A stretch of 64,000 bases of DNA from Treponema sp. UBA4692 (GTDB lineage Bacteria; Spirochaetota; Spirochaetia; Treponematales; Treponemataceae). The translations under genes and the position numbers were made by a program. Positions 50,359 to 59,247 of the stretch are shown here, piece by piece. The notes under the pieces were generated by a model. The model worked only from the letters and a program-made list of their open reading frames with translations. It made no database searches and was not told the origin of the DNA. Position 1 is the first letter of the stretch, and each line of letters starts with the position of its first letter. Location: NCBI GenBank assembly GCA_002404895.1, contig DHKO01000019.1:1-64000 (forward strand), read 5' to 3'.

Positions 50359-52543
50359 ATTTTTCCCCTTTATAAAATCTTGCGCAGGCAACAAAAATTC
50401 CAAAAATAAGAATCAAGACTGGAAGCAGAATAAAATTCAAAGCCAGCACGCGGTTCTTGATTGAAGAGAATTTTTCTTTTTCCGTGATTTTGTAAAGCGA
50501 GCTTCTGCGCTGCGATTTTTCCATAAGCGAGGCAAGCTGGTTCTCGCCTTGAAGCTTTAGAATCTGGCTCACAAAAAAGTCATAATTCCTGAAATCTATC
50601 GAATTTTCCTCGGAAATGAATCCTGTCATCAAGGAAGAGAGAAAAAACTGGTCTGGAATAAAAACGATATTCTCATTTTTCGCGCCGACAATATAATGCG
50701 CCGCTGTTTTTCCCGAAGCCTTTGCTGATTTTGGAATCTTGAACGGATCTGTGAGAAAAAGGCTTTCAGAACTGAATGTCTCATCTGCGCTTTCCTGAAG
50801 CCATGCATAATTCGTCGTGAATAAAATCGGCTCGGCTTTTCCGTACAGTTCAAGCGGACTTGCCCAGAAAATCGTAACTCCCTGTTTTGCCTCGTTCTGG
50901 CTTTGAATTGAAAGCCAGAGAGGGTAATTCACAACGACATATTCAGCGTTGCTCCCCTCGCCGCTCGCCATCGTAAGCGGATAGCAAGAAATATCTTCTG
51001 CAAGCGAGTTTTGAAGCGCGAAACCTTTTGAATTTAAATATGAAAGGAATCGGATATTCTTTGATTTTGTGATTTTCCATTCCTCTTCTATTGAAGTGTT
51101 GAACTGGCTTGTCATAACGAAAGCTTTCGTTCCTTTTTCGAGTGCGGATTCAAGAAGCTCTTCCTGCTCAAAATTTATTTTCTCCGAACCGAAAATAGCG
51201 ATAGAATCCTGCGCGTTCAGATTCTTCAAAATTTCATAATAATTGCTTTCATCAATCTTTACAGTCCTGAATCCTCTCGAGTTCAGCCACGGCTCCGCAT
51301 ACATATAATCCTTGTCGAGATTTCTGCCGTTTCCGCAAAAAAGATAAACGAGTCGTTCCCTGCCGGTAACAAGCGTCTGAAGCCGCTGCGCAAAGTCATA
51401 TTCAAGATTCTGAGTTGAAAGCACAAACGGAATTATTGAAGATTTTTCGCCGTACTGAAGCAAAATCGTCGAGAAGACAGTTGTATATTCAGTCTTGTTT
51501 TCTGTGGACGAGCGTATTTGCTGTCCTTGAACACCAAGAGACCTGAGCTTATCAGCGTCGGCATTTTGAATTGTCAAAGTAATATCTGGCGAAAGCGCAC
51601 TGAACTCGGCCAGGTATTCTGAAACGTCGCCGACTTGAGGATAAAGGTTTTTCAGCTCCTTTGAGCGGAAATAAGTGATTCTGAGCGTGTCTGAAAGATT
51701 TTGAATCAGTTCCCTGCTGACTTTTGAGACTGAAAACTGCTTTGAAGATGAAAAATCAAGGCGAAAATAGATTTTTGAAAAAGAAAATGAAAGCGAAATA
51801 AAAATCAAGGAGAAGAGAAAAACCGTAATTTTATTTATTCTCCGTGAAATTCTTTTGTATTCAAGCGAAACTGAAAGCAAAATCAGGATAAAAGCAGAAA
51901 TCAAAAAATAAAATGCGTTTCTTGAATCGAAAATTCCTTTTGAAAATGAATCGAAATGCCATGAAAAACTGAAAATCCGGCAAAGAAACGAAAGGAAATT
52001 TCCAGTCTGGCTGTAAAGCGGAAGAAGATGCATAAAATTTACGACAGCGAGCAAAAAAGAGGTTATAAGAATTGAAGCCGCTGGCGAAGACTTGCACAAA
52101 CTAAAGGAAAAAAAAGCGAGCGAAAAAGCAGAAAAAGCGAAAAAGACAATTCCGAGAAAACTAAAAAAAATCTGTCCGGCGTCAACATCTCCAAAAAACG
52201 AGACTGAAAGCGGAACTGCAAAAAGCAGAAAAATCGGAATCAAAAAAACGGTTGTGGCAGAAAGCAAAATCGAAACATGGCGCGAGAAGCTTGAAAAAGG
52301 AAGCGAGTCGTCCAAAAGAAAAGAACGAAGCCTGAGCGCGAGAAGCGGAACTGTTATTATCGAGATGTAAGGAATCGAGCTGAAAAACGGCCGCAGGTCG
52401 GTCGAGCCGATTCCGCTGACAAAAAATTTTGAGACAAAGAAAAATCTGAAAGCGCAAAAAAGAATTGTCAGAATAGAAGAAACGTAAAAAAACGGGTCAA
52501 TAAAAAAAGAACGCAGAGAAATTTTGTAAAGTGAAGTTTTCAA
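50348..52543 (-). CDS. ABC-2-type permease fused to GldG-like auxiliary domain
   Basis: 731 residues. The first ~250 form six or so membrane segments of an ABC-2 permease (GldF-like). After one more segment near residue 240-260 comes a large extracytoplasmic domain (FSVSKVSRELIQNLSDTLRITYFRSKEL, NAQDSIAIFGSEKINFEQEELL) of the ABC_transp_aux/GldG kind, and a C-terminal membrane anchor. TTG start after AGAGG. In Bacteroidetes GldF and GldG are separate gliding proteins; here they are one chain with no gliding genes around. Substrate unknown. Confidence 0.78.
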   Translation of the reverse strand: MKTSLYKISLRSFFIDPFFYVSSILTILFCAFRFFFVSKFFVSGIGSTDLRPFFSSIPYISIITVPLLALRLRSFLLDDSLPFSSFSRHVSILLSATTVFLIPIFLLFAVPLSVSFFGDVDAGQIFFSFLGIVFFAFSAFSLAFFSFSLCKSSPAASILITSFLLAVVNFMHLLPLYSQTGNFLSFLCRIFSFSWHFDSFSKGIFDSRNAFYFLISAFILILLSVSLEYKRISRRINKITVFLFSLIFISLSFSFSKIYFRLDFSSSKQFSVSKVSRELIQNLSDTLRITYFRSKELKNLYPQVGDVSEYLAEFSALSPDITLTIQNADADKLRSLGVQGQQIRSSTENKTEYTTVFSTILLQYGEKSSIIPFVLSTQNLEYDFAQRLQTLVTGRERLVYLFCGNGRNLDKDYMYAEPWLNSRGFRTVKIDESNYYEILKNLNAQDSIAIFGSEKINFEQEELLESALEKGTKAFVMTSQFNTSIEEEWKITKSKNIRFLSYLNSKGFALQNSLAEDISCYPLTMASGEGSNAEYVVVNYPLWLSIQSQNEAKQGVTIFWASPLELYGKAEPILFTTNYAWLQESADETFSSESLFLTDPFKIPKSAKASGKTAAHYIVGAKNENIVFIPDQFFLSSLMTGFISEENSIDFRNYDFFVSQILKLQGENQLASLMEKSQRRSSLYKITEKEKFSSIKNRVLALNFILLPVLILIFGIFVACARFYKGEKYEA

Positions 52544-52554
52544 ATTTTTACCTC

Positions 52555-53274
52555 TTATGCAGGCTGCGTAAGGCGGAAAAATGCCTCTTCCAGGGAATTT
52601 GAATTTGCGGATTTTATGATTTCCGGGACAGTTCCGTGCGCTGCGATTTTTCCATGGCTTAAAATCAATATGTCATCGCAAAGAGCCTCGGCTTCCTGCA
52701 TTATGTGTGTGGAAATTATTATCGTCCGGTTTTTTCGAAGCGATTTTACAAAAGAGCGCATTTTTATGATTTGAGACGGGTCAAGTCCGCTGGCAGGCTC
52801 GTCCAGAATCAGAACCGGCGGATTGAAAATCAAAGCCTGAGCAAAATTGACTCTTTGACGCTGCCCTTTTGAAAGCTTCTTGATTTTTTTGTTCATAATC
52901 TCTTTCAGGGACAGTTTTTCAAAAAGTTCAGACTTTAGGCTTTCTTGGGAAAGAGAAGAGCCGGAATGAAGATTTGAAACTGAATCAAGATATTCGAAAA
53001 CCTTGTATTCAGGCGGCATTTCAGGCTCTTCTGTGACAAATCCTGTCAGATTTCTGACCATTTCAGTCTCTTCCGCCACGCTCTTTCCGTCAACAAGAAT
53101 CTCGCCGGAAGTTGGAAGATGACGCGCTGAAATCGCTTTTAAAATCGTTGTTTTTCCGGCCCCGTTCGGCCCTAAAATTCCTGTGATTTTGCCTTCTTCA
53201 CATTCAAATGACACATCCGAAACTGCGAGAAAATTTTTGTATTCTTTTGAGAAATTCTTTACAGCAACCGGCAT
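52555..53274 (-). CDS. ABC transporter ATP-binding protein, GldA-like
   Basis: 239 residues. Walker A GPNGAGKTT, signature LSKGQRQRV, Walker B LILDEPASGLD, switch His in ISTHIMQEAE. The signature LSKGQ is usual for ABC-2 export and GldA types. Eleven bases before the permease gene; forms a three-gene ABC unit of unknown substrate. Confidence 0.88.
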   Translation of the reverse strand: MPVAVKNFSKEYKNFLAVSDVSFECEEGKITGILGPNGAGKTTILKAISARHLPTSGEILVDGKSVAEETEMVRNLTGFVTEEPEMPPEYKVFEYLDSVSNLHSGSSLSQESLKSELFEKLSLKEIMNKKIKKLSKGQRQRVNFAQALIFNPPVLILDEPASGLDPSQIIKMRSFVKSLRKNRTIIISTHIMQEAEALCDDILILSHGKIAAHGTVPEIIKSANSNSLEEAFFRLTQPA

Positions 53275-53288
53275 CTTTTACGCGTCTT

Positions 53289-54209
53289 TCAATCTTCAAA
53301 AGGAATTTCAAATCTCATTCTGTCGCGTGTAAGCTCCGCATTAGGATAAACTTCCCTAGCCTGCTCGAGCAAAACTGGAAGCTCCTTGTCAGTGTAGCGC
53401 GGACTGTAATGAATCATCGCCATCCGCTTGGAATTTGAGTCTCTTGCGATTGTCGCGGCCTGCCTTGATGTCATATGCTTTTTTTCTTTAGCCTGATCCG
53501 CGCAGTCGTCTGAAAACATTCCTTCGCAGATTAAAAGGTCGCTTCCTTTGACTTCCTGCGAAATTGATGGAAGATAAAGCGTGTCCGTTACGAAGCTGAA
53601 TTTTCTTCCGCTCCGCTTCTCGCCCATCACATCTGACGGCTTGACAGTTTTTCCGTTTTCGAGAGTGATTTCCTCGCCACGCTGGAGCTTCCCAAAAAGC
53701 GGTCCCGGCTTTACTCCAAGAGAAACAGCTTTTTCAACGTTGAATTCGCCCGGACGGTCAAGCTCTTCCAATGTGTAGCCGACGCAAGTTTTTGTGTGCT
53801 GGAGCGGAAAAGCCCGCACGTAAAAGTTGTCGCCCTCATGCACAACGCAAGGCGCGGTTATCTCTTTTACGATAATCGGATAGTTTATGTACATATCGAG
53901 AACGCTTCGGCTTGTCTCCACATATTCCTTGATTTTCGGAGGCCCGTAAATGTAAAGCGGCTCGGTGCGCTCAACCTGCGAGTTAAGCATCAAGATTCCC
54001 GGCAAGCCTGTCACGTGGTCGGCGTGAGTGTGCGAGATAAAAATCGCGTCGATTTTCTTCCATTTTAGATTCAACCTTTTGAGCGAAACCTGAGTCCCCT
54101 CTCCGCAGTCGAACAAGAACAAGTCGCCTTTACGGCGCAGCAAAACCGAAGTCAAATGGCGGTAAGGAAGCGGCATCATGCCTCCGCAGCCTAAAACAAA
54201 TGCTTCCAT
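53289..54209 (-). CDS. rnz: Ribonuclease Z
   Basis: Processes the 3' end of tRNA precursors. 306 residues of the metallo-beta-lactamase fold: FISHTHADHVTGLPG (HxHxDH variant HTHADH), FVTDT with metal Asp, and MIHYSPRY. Short (bacterial) form. N-terminal GCGGMMPLPYRHLTSVLL is typical. Confidence 0.94.
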   Translation of the reverse strand: MEAFVLGCGGMMPLPYRHLTSVLLRRKGDLFLFDCGEGTQVSLKRLNLKWKKIDAIFISHTHADHVTGLPGILMLNSQVERTEPLYIYGPPKIKEYVETSRSVLDMYINYPIIVKEITAPCVVHEGDNFYVRAFPLQHTKTCVGYTLEELDRPGEFNVEKAVSLGVKPGPLFGKLQRGEEITLENGKTVKPSDVMGEKRSGRKFSFVTDTLYLPSISQEVKGSDLLICEGMFSDDCADQAKEKKHMTSRQAATIARDSNSKRMAMIHYSPRYTDKELPVLLEQAREVYPNAELTRDRMRFEIPFED

Positions 54210-54215
54210 AAAATA

Positions 54216-55289
54216 TTATCTTCCTCTGATTTTTTTCATAATTTTCTTGTGCCAAAAAGCGCGGAAATCCTCAGCCAGAATATAAGTCTTGTAAAAGCGG
54301 CTAAGCGGAATGTCAACGCTTCCAGGCCTGTGAACCTCGCGTCCGCCGAATCCAGTCTTGAAGAGATAAAGTCCGTGCATCGGATGATTCTCGTCTCCTG
54401 TCGGCGGAATTCCGTAGAAATCATAAATCTTCGAGCCGTAATTTTTCGCACCGCAGATTGCTGTCCATTGAACAAGGTAATTCGGCATAAGGTTACGTTT
54501 TTTGTTTGAAGAGCAGCCATAAAGATAGACCGCCTCATTCTTTTGAAAAAGCGTTATGATTGCCGCCAAATCCTCGTTCTCGTGGCTTGCGATGTAAAGC
54601 GTGATTTTAGTCTCGTCATCAGTTCCAAGAGATTTCTCGCCGCGTTCAAGCAAATCTTTATAATAAGAAAGCGGATGAAGCCCGATTCCGTCGCGCTCGG
54701 CGGTCTCCTTGTAAAGAGAATAAAACGAGTTCAAATCTTTCTCGAAATCAGGCGACGAGGCTGTAACAGAGCGCACTTCAACTCCATGCTTTGCCGCATA
54801 GCGGATATTGTACCGCCACTTGTTCTTCATATTTTTTAGAAGCTCATCTTCGGAAAGCGACAAGTCAAGAAAAGTGCTGTCAGGCGGCTGAATGTCAACT
54901 TTCGTTTTTTTTAGATTCACATTTGAAACTCTGCAAAGCTCAGGCAAGCGGAAAAGATATTCATCTCGCGTCTCGACATCCGGCATATCCAGCGGAATGT
55001 CAAAACGGAGGCAAAGCGTGTTTTTCGGAAGCTTCGAGCGAACATTTTCCACAAAATCTCCGAGCGATTTCACATAATCAACTTCGCTTTTCGCCTGCTC
55101 CTCAAATCCTGGAACAGCGGACTTCATCTCGAATTCCGGAGCCATCGGAACATAAGCGAGCGAAAAAGAAAACGGACCTTTCTTGAAAGAGCGGACCAGA
55201 ACATTTATTTCGCCGTGATTTATTTTTTCCCAGCCGTGCGCGCACTTGAAATCGCACCAGAAGCCGGACTGTTGAAAGCGTGTAGACAT
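54216..55289 (-). CDS. FemAB/FemX-type peptidoglycan bridge aminoacyltransferase
   Basis: 357 residues from ATG 55289 (MSTRFQQSGFWCDFKCAHGW). The frame can be read nine codons further to a TTG, with no SD at either. Two GNAT-like halves; KNKWRYNIRYAAKHGVEV and RDGIGLHPLSYY match FemAB proteins that add an amino acid from aminoacyl-tRNA to lipid II. Which residue is attached is unknown. The long C-terminal region (YDFYGIPPTGDENHPMHGLYLFKTGFGG) is the usual end. Follows rnz closely (six bases). Confidence 0.82.
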   Translation of the reverse strand: MSTRFQQSGFWCDFKCAHGWEKINHGEINVLVRSFKKGPFSFSLAYVPMAPEFEMKSAVPGFEEQAKSEVDYVKSLGDFVENVRSKLPKNTLCLRFDIPLDMPDVETRDEYLFRLPELCRVSNVNLKKTKVDIQPPDSTFLDLSLSEDELLKNMKNKWRYNIRYAAKHGVEVRSVTASSPDFEKDLNSFYSLYKETAERDGIGLHPLSYYKDLLERGEKSLGTDDETKITLYIASHENEDLAAIITLFQKNEAVYLYGCSSNKKRNLMPNYLVQWTAICGAKNYGSKIYDFYGIPPTGDENHPMHGLYLFKTGFGGREVHRPGSVDIPLSRFYKTYILAEDFRAFWHKKIMKKIRGR

Positions 55290-55344
55290 AATCCAAAATA
55301 TTTTATCAAAAATCAAAAAATTGGAAAACTAGGAAGAGAAATCT

Positions 55345-55695
55345 TTGAACGGCAGAAAATATGAAAACAAATTGAAGCCGGAAGAAAACGGAAACTATTT
55401 TAGATTTTTTTATAAAAAGGATTCGGACGGAGATTTTCAAGAGCAGCCGGTGCTGAAAAAAGCTCCGCGTAAAGATTGGAAACAAGCCCAGCTATCCGCG
55501 GTTTCATTGCCGGGCGAAACCCAAGCATTTTTTTATTTTTCTCAAAAATTTTGCACGAAAAAACGCAGAAATTTTCTTAAAACCAAAGAAAAGCCCGGCA
55601 ATGCGCTGCGCGCGCCGCTACTATCTGGCGTAGCATTTTTTTTCAGCGTCTCAAACGCTGTGTTTTTTATTTCTGGCATAAAACGCTTTTCTTGA
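55345..55695 (+). CDS. Doubtful small gene (116 residues) running into an inverted repeat
   Basis: TTG start with AGGAAGAG upstream. The first ~50 codons (MNGRKYENKLKPEENGNYFR) look protein-like: charged, balanced. From about 55500 the frame crosses a palindromic element and the sequence becomes low-complexity. It may be a real short protein with a repeat-derived C-terminus, or non-coding. No homologue recognised. Confidence 0.25.
   Translation: MNGRKYENKLKPEENGNYFRFFYKKDSDGDFQEQPVLKKAPRKDWKQAQLSAVSLPGETQAFFYFSQKFCTKKRRNFLKTKEKPGNALRAPLLSGVAFFFSVSNAVFFISGIKRFS
55505..55603. repeat. Element bounded by perfect 11-bp inverted repeats
   Basis: CATTGCCGGGC (55505-55515) and GCCCGGCAATG (55593-55603) flank 77 AT-rich bases. 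A GC-rich block with a small hairpin (GCTAC...GTAGC) follows to about 55635. MITE-like in shape, but no target duplication was recognised. Confidence 0.5.
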
Positions 55696-55720
55696 CACTT
55701 CCCAAAAAATCAAAGAAAAT
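55692..55720 (+). promoter_or_regulatory. Promoter of DNA glycosylase-like gene
   Basis: Perfect TTGACA (55692-55697), 17 bases, GAAAAT (55715-55720, weaker). The predicted +1 is at 55727-55728, the start codon itself, so the mRNA would be leaderless. Confidence 0.5.
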
Positions 55721-55727
55721 TTTCCTT

Positions 55728-56249
55728 ATGAAAAGCAGCATTTGCATGAAAACGGAACGCGTAATTCATCCGTTTGAGCCGTTTTTTCAAAGCGACTCAA
55801 AAATTCTGATTCTAGGAAGCTTTCCTTCCATAAAATCCCGCGCAGACGGCTTTTATTACGGAAACAGGCAGAACCGTTTCTGGAAAATGCTCGCAAGAAT
55901 TTTCTCGAAAAACAGAACCATTGAAATTCCTGAAACAACAGCGCAAAAAATGGATTTTCTGCTGAAAAACAAAATCGCGCTTTACGACACAATAAAGGAA
56001 TGTTCAATTTCAGGCTCGGCAGACAGCTCAATCAGGGACGCAGTTCCAGCCGACATCAAAAAAATCCTGAAAGAATCTCAAATCGAAAAAATCCTTTTGA
56101 ACGGAAAAACAGCTGAAAAATATTTTCAAAAATATCAAAGCCCGGAGCTTCAGGCGATTGCAAAAACAATGCCTTCGACAAGCCCTGCGAACGCGGTCTG
56201 GACGCTCGAAAAACTCGCGCAGCGCTGGGGCGAGGAGATATTATCCTAG
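55728..56249 (+). CDS. Uracil-DNA glycosylase superfamily protein, hypoxanthine-DNA glycosylase-like
   Basis: 173 residues from ATG 55728. LILGSFPSIKSRADGFYYGNRQNRFWKML matches the hypoxanthine (deoxyinosine) DNA glycosylase branch of the UDG superfamily, related to Mug; C-terminal MPSTSPANA gives the second substrate loop. It would remove deaminated adenine from DNA. An in-frame TTG upstream is the -35 box, not a start. No SD; see the promoter. An internal Met six codons in is an alternative start. Confidence 0.8.
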   Translation: MKSSICMKTERVIHPFEPFFQSDSKILILGSFPSIKSRADGFYYGNRQNRFWKMLARIFSKNRTIEIPETTAQKMDFLLKNKIALYDTIKECSISGSADSSIRDAVPADIKKILKESQIEKILLNGKTAEKYFQKYQSPELQAIAKTMPSTSPANAVWTLEKLAQRWGEEILS

Positions 56250-56283
56250 ATTTTTGCCTAGCCTCAATCAATATCAAACAGTA

Positions 56284-56312
56284 TTGAACAAACGTTTCTG
56301 TTTCGCTAATAT
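56284..56312 (+). promoter_or_regulatory. Sigma70-type promoter of pyrG-glnA-ANTAR operon
   Basis: TTGAAC (56284-56289), 17 bases, TAATAT (56307-56312). Predicted +1 near 56319, about eight bases before the hexaloop hairpin. Confidence 0.72.
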
Positions 56313-56318
56313 GAAATC

Positions 56319-56401
56319 CCGAAAGAACGGCAAAGGAGCCGTAGATATAAGCATCGCTGTCTGTTGCAGCCGCGGATGTTTTTGTCTACGGCTCTTTTTT
56401 A
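56319..56401 (+). promoter_or_regulatory. ANTAR-type antitermination leader of pyrG-glnA
   Basis: Hairpin ACGGC-AAAGGA-GCCGT (56327-56342), perfect five-bp stem with a six-base loop, A1 and G4. It overlaps the terminator: GAGCCGTAGA (56336-56345) pairs perfectly with TCTACGGCTC (56385-56394), then T6. The terminator loop has its own stem (CATCGC with GCGGATG). The cleanest of the four leaders; the operon it controls encodes the ANTAR protein itself. Confidence 0.82.
56336..56401 (+). terminator. Conditional intrinsic terminator in pyrG leader
   Basis: Ten-bp perfect stem, 39-base loop, T6, ending 28 bases before pyrG. Confidence 0.85.
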
Positions 56402-56428
56402 TTTTACAATTTTGGAGAATTTTTTATT

Positions 56429-58033
56429 ATGGAAAGCAAAGTTTCTAAATTTATTTTTGTTACCGGCGGCGTTGTTTCGGGACTCGGAAAAGGAATCACG
56501 GCGGCGAGTCTTGGCCGGCTTTTGAAATGCAGAGGTCTTAAAGTCGCTTCTCAAAAACTCGACCCTTATATGAATGTTGACCCTGGCACAATGAGTCCTT
56601 TTCAGCACGGAGAAGTTTTTGTGACGGACGACGGAGCTGAGACAGACCTCGACCTCGGACATTACGAAAGATTTATCGATGAGAATCTTAACAAATACTC
56701 AAATCTTACTTCGGGTCGCGTTTACTGGAACGTCTTGAACAAGGAGCGGCGCGGCGAGTATCTTGGCCAGACTGTGCAGATTATTCCTCACGTGACAAAT
56801 GAAATCAAGGAATTTATTCTTAAAAACGCGAAAGTTACAGAAGCGGACGTTTCAATCGTTGAAATCGGAGGCACAATCGGAGACATTGAAAGCCAGCCTT
56901 TTCTTGAGGCAATCCGCCAGCTTTCAACTGAAGTCGGACGGCGAAACTGCCTTTTTATCCACGTCTGCCTTGTTCCCTATATTTCAGGAAGCGATGAATT
57001 CAAGTCAAAGCCGACTCAGCACTCTGTAAAGGAGATGATGGCTGTCGGTCTTCATCCTGATATTATCGTGACGCGCTCGGATTCTGAAATTCCGCCGGAA
57101 ATCAAGCGGAAAATCTCCTCGTTCTGCAATGTCTCGGAAGACTGCGTTATCGACAACAAGACTTTATCTTCGCTTTATGAGGTTCCTCTTATGCTTCATG
57201 ACCAGAAAATGGACGATGTTGTGTGCCGGGAACTTGGAATCGAAAAGACAAAAATCGATCTGACCGAATGGAAAAAAATGGTTGACTCAATCCACACGCG
57301 CGACGGCGAGATTCAGATTGCGCTTGTCGGAAAATATGTGAAGCTGCACGATTCTTATCTTAGCATTGTCGAGAGCCTGAACCACGCTTCTTTTGCGGCT
57401 GGAAAAAATGTGAAAATCAAGTGGGTTGACTCGGATTCCGTTACGGACGACTCAGCGCCTGGAATTTTCGGAGACTGCGCAGGAGTTATTCTTCCCGGCG
57501 GATTTGGAAGCCGCGGAATTGAAGGAATGATAAGCACAGCGCGCTATTGCAGAGTCCACAAGAAGCCTTACTTTGGAATTTGCCTTGGAATGCAGATTGC
57601 CGTAATCGCTTTCGCGCGCGATGTCTTGGGCTTGAAAGACGCGAACAGCCGCGAGTTTGACGAGGTTTGCGAGCATCCTGTAATTGACCTGATGAAAGAC
57701 CAGGAAGGCGTGATTATGGGCGGAACAATGCGGCTTGGAAAATATCCTTGCAAAATTCAGAAAAACACGATTCTTCACAAGGCGTACAATTCAGACTTGA
57801 TTGAAGAGCGTCATCGCCACCGCTACGAGTTCAACAACGACTACCGTGAGGAGCTTAAAAAACGCGGGCTTATTATCGGCGGAACAAGCCCGGATGACAA
57901 AATCGTTGAGACTGTCGAGCTTTCAGAAAAAGAGCATCCGTTCTATGTCGGAGTTCAGTTCCATCCTGAGTTCAAGAGTCGGCCTAACAGCGCGGGACCG
58001 CTTTTTGTTGAATTTTTGAAGGCTTGTCTTTAA
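56429..58033 (+). CDS. pyrG: CTP synthase
   Basis: Makes CTP from UTP, ATP and glutamine. 534 residues. N-terminal synthase domain: FIFVTGGVVSGLGKGITAASL and DPYMNVDPGTMSPFQHGEVFVTDDG. C-terminal class I amidotransferase domain: nucleophile in FGICLGMQ, catalytic His-Glu in QFHPEF. SD GGAG. First gene of the operon under the hexaloop leader; the third glutamine amidotransferase of the window with this type of control. Confidence 0.98.
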   Translation: MESKVSKFIFVTGGVVSGLGKGITAASLGRLLKCRGLKVASQKLDPYMNVDPGTMSPFQHGEVFVTDDGAETDLDLGHYERFIDENLNKYSNLTSGRVYWNVLNKERRGEYLGQTVQIIPHVTNEIKEFILKNAKVTEADVSIVEIGGTIGDIESQPFLEAIRQLSTEVGRRNCLFIHVCLVPYISGSDEFKSKPTQHSVKEMMAVGLHPDIIVTRSDSEIPPEIKRKISSFCNVSEDCVIDNKTLSSLYEVPLMLHDQKMDDVVCRELGIEKTKIDLTEWKKMVDSIHTRDGEIQIALVGKYVKLHDSYLSIVESLNHASFAAGKNVKIKWVDSDSVTDDSAPGIFGDCAGVILPGGFGSRGIEGMISTARYCRVHKKPYFGICLGMQIAVIAFARDVLGLKDANSREFDEVCEHPVIDLMKDQEGVIMGGTMRLGKYPCKIQKNTILHKAYNSDLIEERHRHRYEFNNDYREELKKRGLIIGGTSPDDKIVETVELSEKEHPFYVGVQFHPEFKSRPNSAGPLFVEFLKACL

Positions 58034-58077
58034 AAATTCTTTCAGAAGTCTTTCAGCCGGAAAATTTTGGAGAAAAT

Positions 58078-59247
58078 ATGTACACAGAATCAGAAGTAAT
58101 GGATTTTATCAAAGAGGAAGATGTCAAATTTATCAGGCTTGCGTATTTTGACCTTGCTGGAAAGCAGAAAAATGTTTCGATTTTGGCAGGCGAGCTTGAA
58201 AATGTGTTCAAGAACGGATTTTCTTTTGACGCTTCCGCTGTTGACGGATTTGAGAAGCCGAACAAGTCAGATTTGTTTCTTCATCCTGACCCTTCAACTT
58301 TGAGCGTTCTTCCGTGGCGGCCGAGCGCGGGAAAAGTTGTGAGAATGTTCTGCGACATCAAGCATCCCGATGGTACACCTTACAAAAAGGACTCGCGCTA
58401 TCTTTTGCGGACTGCAGTTGAAAAGGCTAAAAAAGAATTCGGCCTGACTTTGGATTTCGGAACGGAATTTGAATTTTATCTTTTTAAATTGGATGAGAAC
58501 GGAAATCCGACAAAAATTCCTTTTGACAACGCTGGCTACATGGACATTGCGCCTGAAGACAAAGGCGAAAATATCCGCCGTGAGATTGACTTCACGCTCG
58601 AGCAGATGGGAATCACGACGGAATCCAGCCATCATGAGGAAGGACCGGGGCAGAACGAGGTTGACTTTAGATATTCAGACGCTCTGACAGCCGCAGACAA
58701 CGCGTCTACATTCAAATGGATTGTGCGGACAAAGGCGGCTGCAAACGGCCTGTACGCTGACTTTGAGCCGAAGCCGCTTCAGGACAAGCCGGGAAACGGA
58801 ATGCACATAAATATCTCGACATCGAAAAAAGAGCTTATGCCTTCGATTTTGGCTGGAATAATGGAGCATCTGCCTGAAATCACTTATTATCTGAATCCGA
58901 CAAGAAATTCTTATGACAGGCTCGGCGAGCATAAAGCTCCGAAATACATTGCATGGGGACACGAAAACCGCTCGACCGTAATCAGGGTTCCTGCCGCGAA
59001 AGGCAACGAGAGAATCGAAATCCGCTCGAGCGACGCCGGGACAAATCCTTACATTGCGTTCACTCTCCTGCTACATGCCGCAATGGACGGAATCAGGAAA
59101 AACATGGATCCGCTTGAGCCTTGCGAGGAAAATCTCTTTGACCGCGAGACTGCGGAGAAATATAATTACAGGGCGATTCCAGACACTTTGAACACAGCGA
59201 AAGACCTTGCTGAAAAAAGCCAGTTTATAAAGGAAATCTTTAAATAA
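58078..59247 (+). CDS. glnA: Glutamine synthetase, type I, short form
   Basis: ATP-dependent synthesis of glutamine from glutamate and ammonia. Start ATG 58078 (MYTESEVMDF) with GGAG upstream; an in-frame extension overlaps pyrG. 389 residues, shorter than the usual ~440-470. Metal and substrate motifs: DFGTEFEFYLF, SHHEEGPGQNEVDFR, GNGMHIN, NRSTVIRVP, EIRSSDAGTNPY. At the position of the adenylylated Tyr of enteric enzymes the sequence is ENLFD, so adenylylation is unlikely, as in GSI-alpha types. Control may therefore rest on the leader and on the ANTAR protein encoded directly downstream. Confidence 0.96.
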   Translation: MYTESEVMDFIKEEDVKFIRLAYFDLAGKQKNVSILAGELENVFKNGFSFDASAVDGFEKPNKSDLFLHPDPSTLSVLPWRPSAGKVVRMFCDIKHPDGTPYKKDSRYLLRTAVEKAKKEFGLTLDFGTEFEFYLFKLDENGNPTKIPFDNAGYMDIAPEDKGENIRREIDFTLEQMGITTESSHHEEGPGQNEVDFRYSDALTAADNASTFKWIVRTKAAANGLYADFEPKPLQDKPGNGMHINISTSKKELMPSILAGIMEHLPEITYYLNPTRNSYDRLGEHKAPKYIAWGHENRSTVIRVPAAKGNERIEIRSSDAGTNPYIAFTLLLHAAMDGIRKNMDPLEPCEENLFDRETAEKYNYRAIPDTLNTAKDLAEKSQFIKEIFK

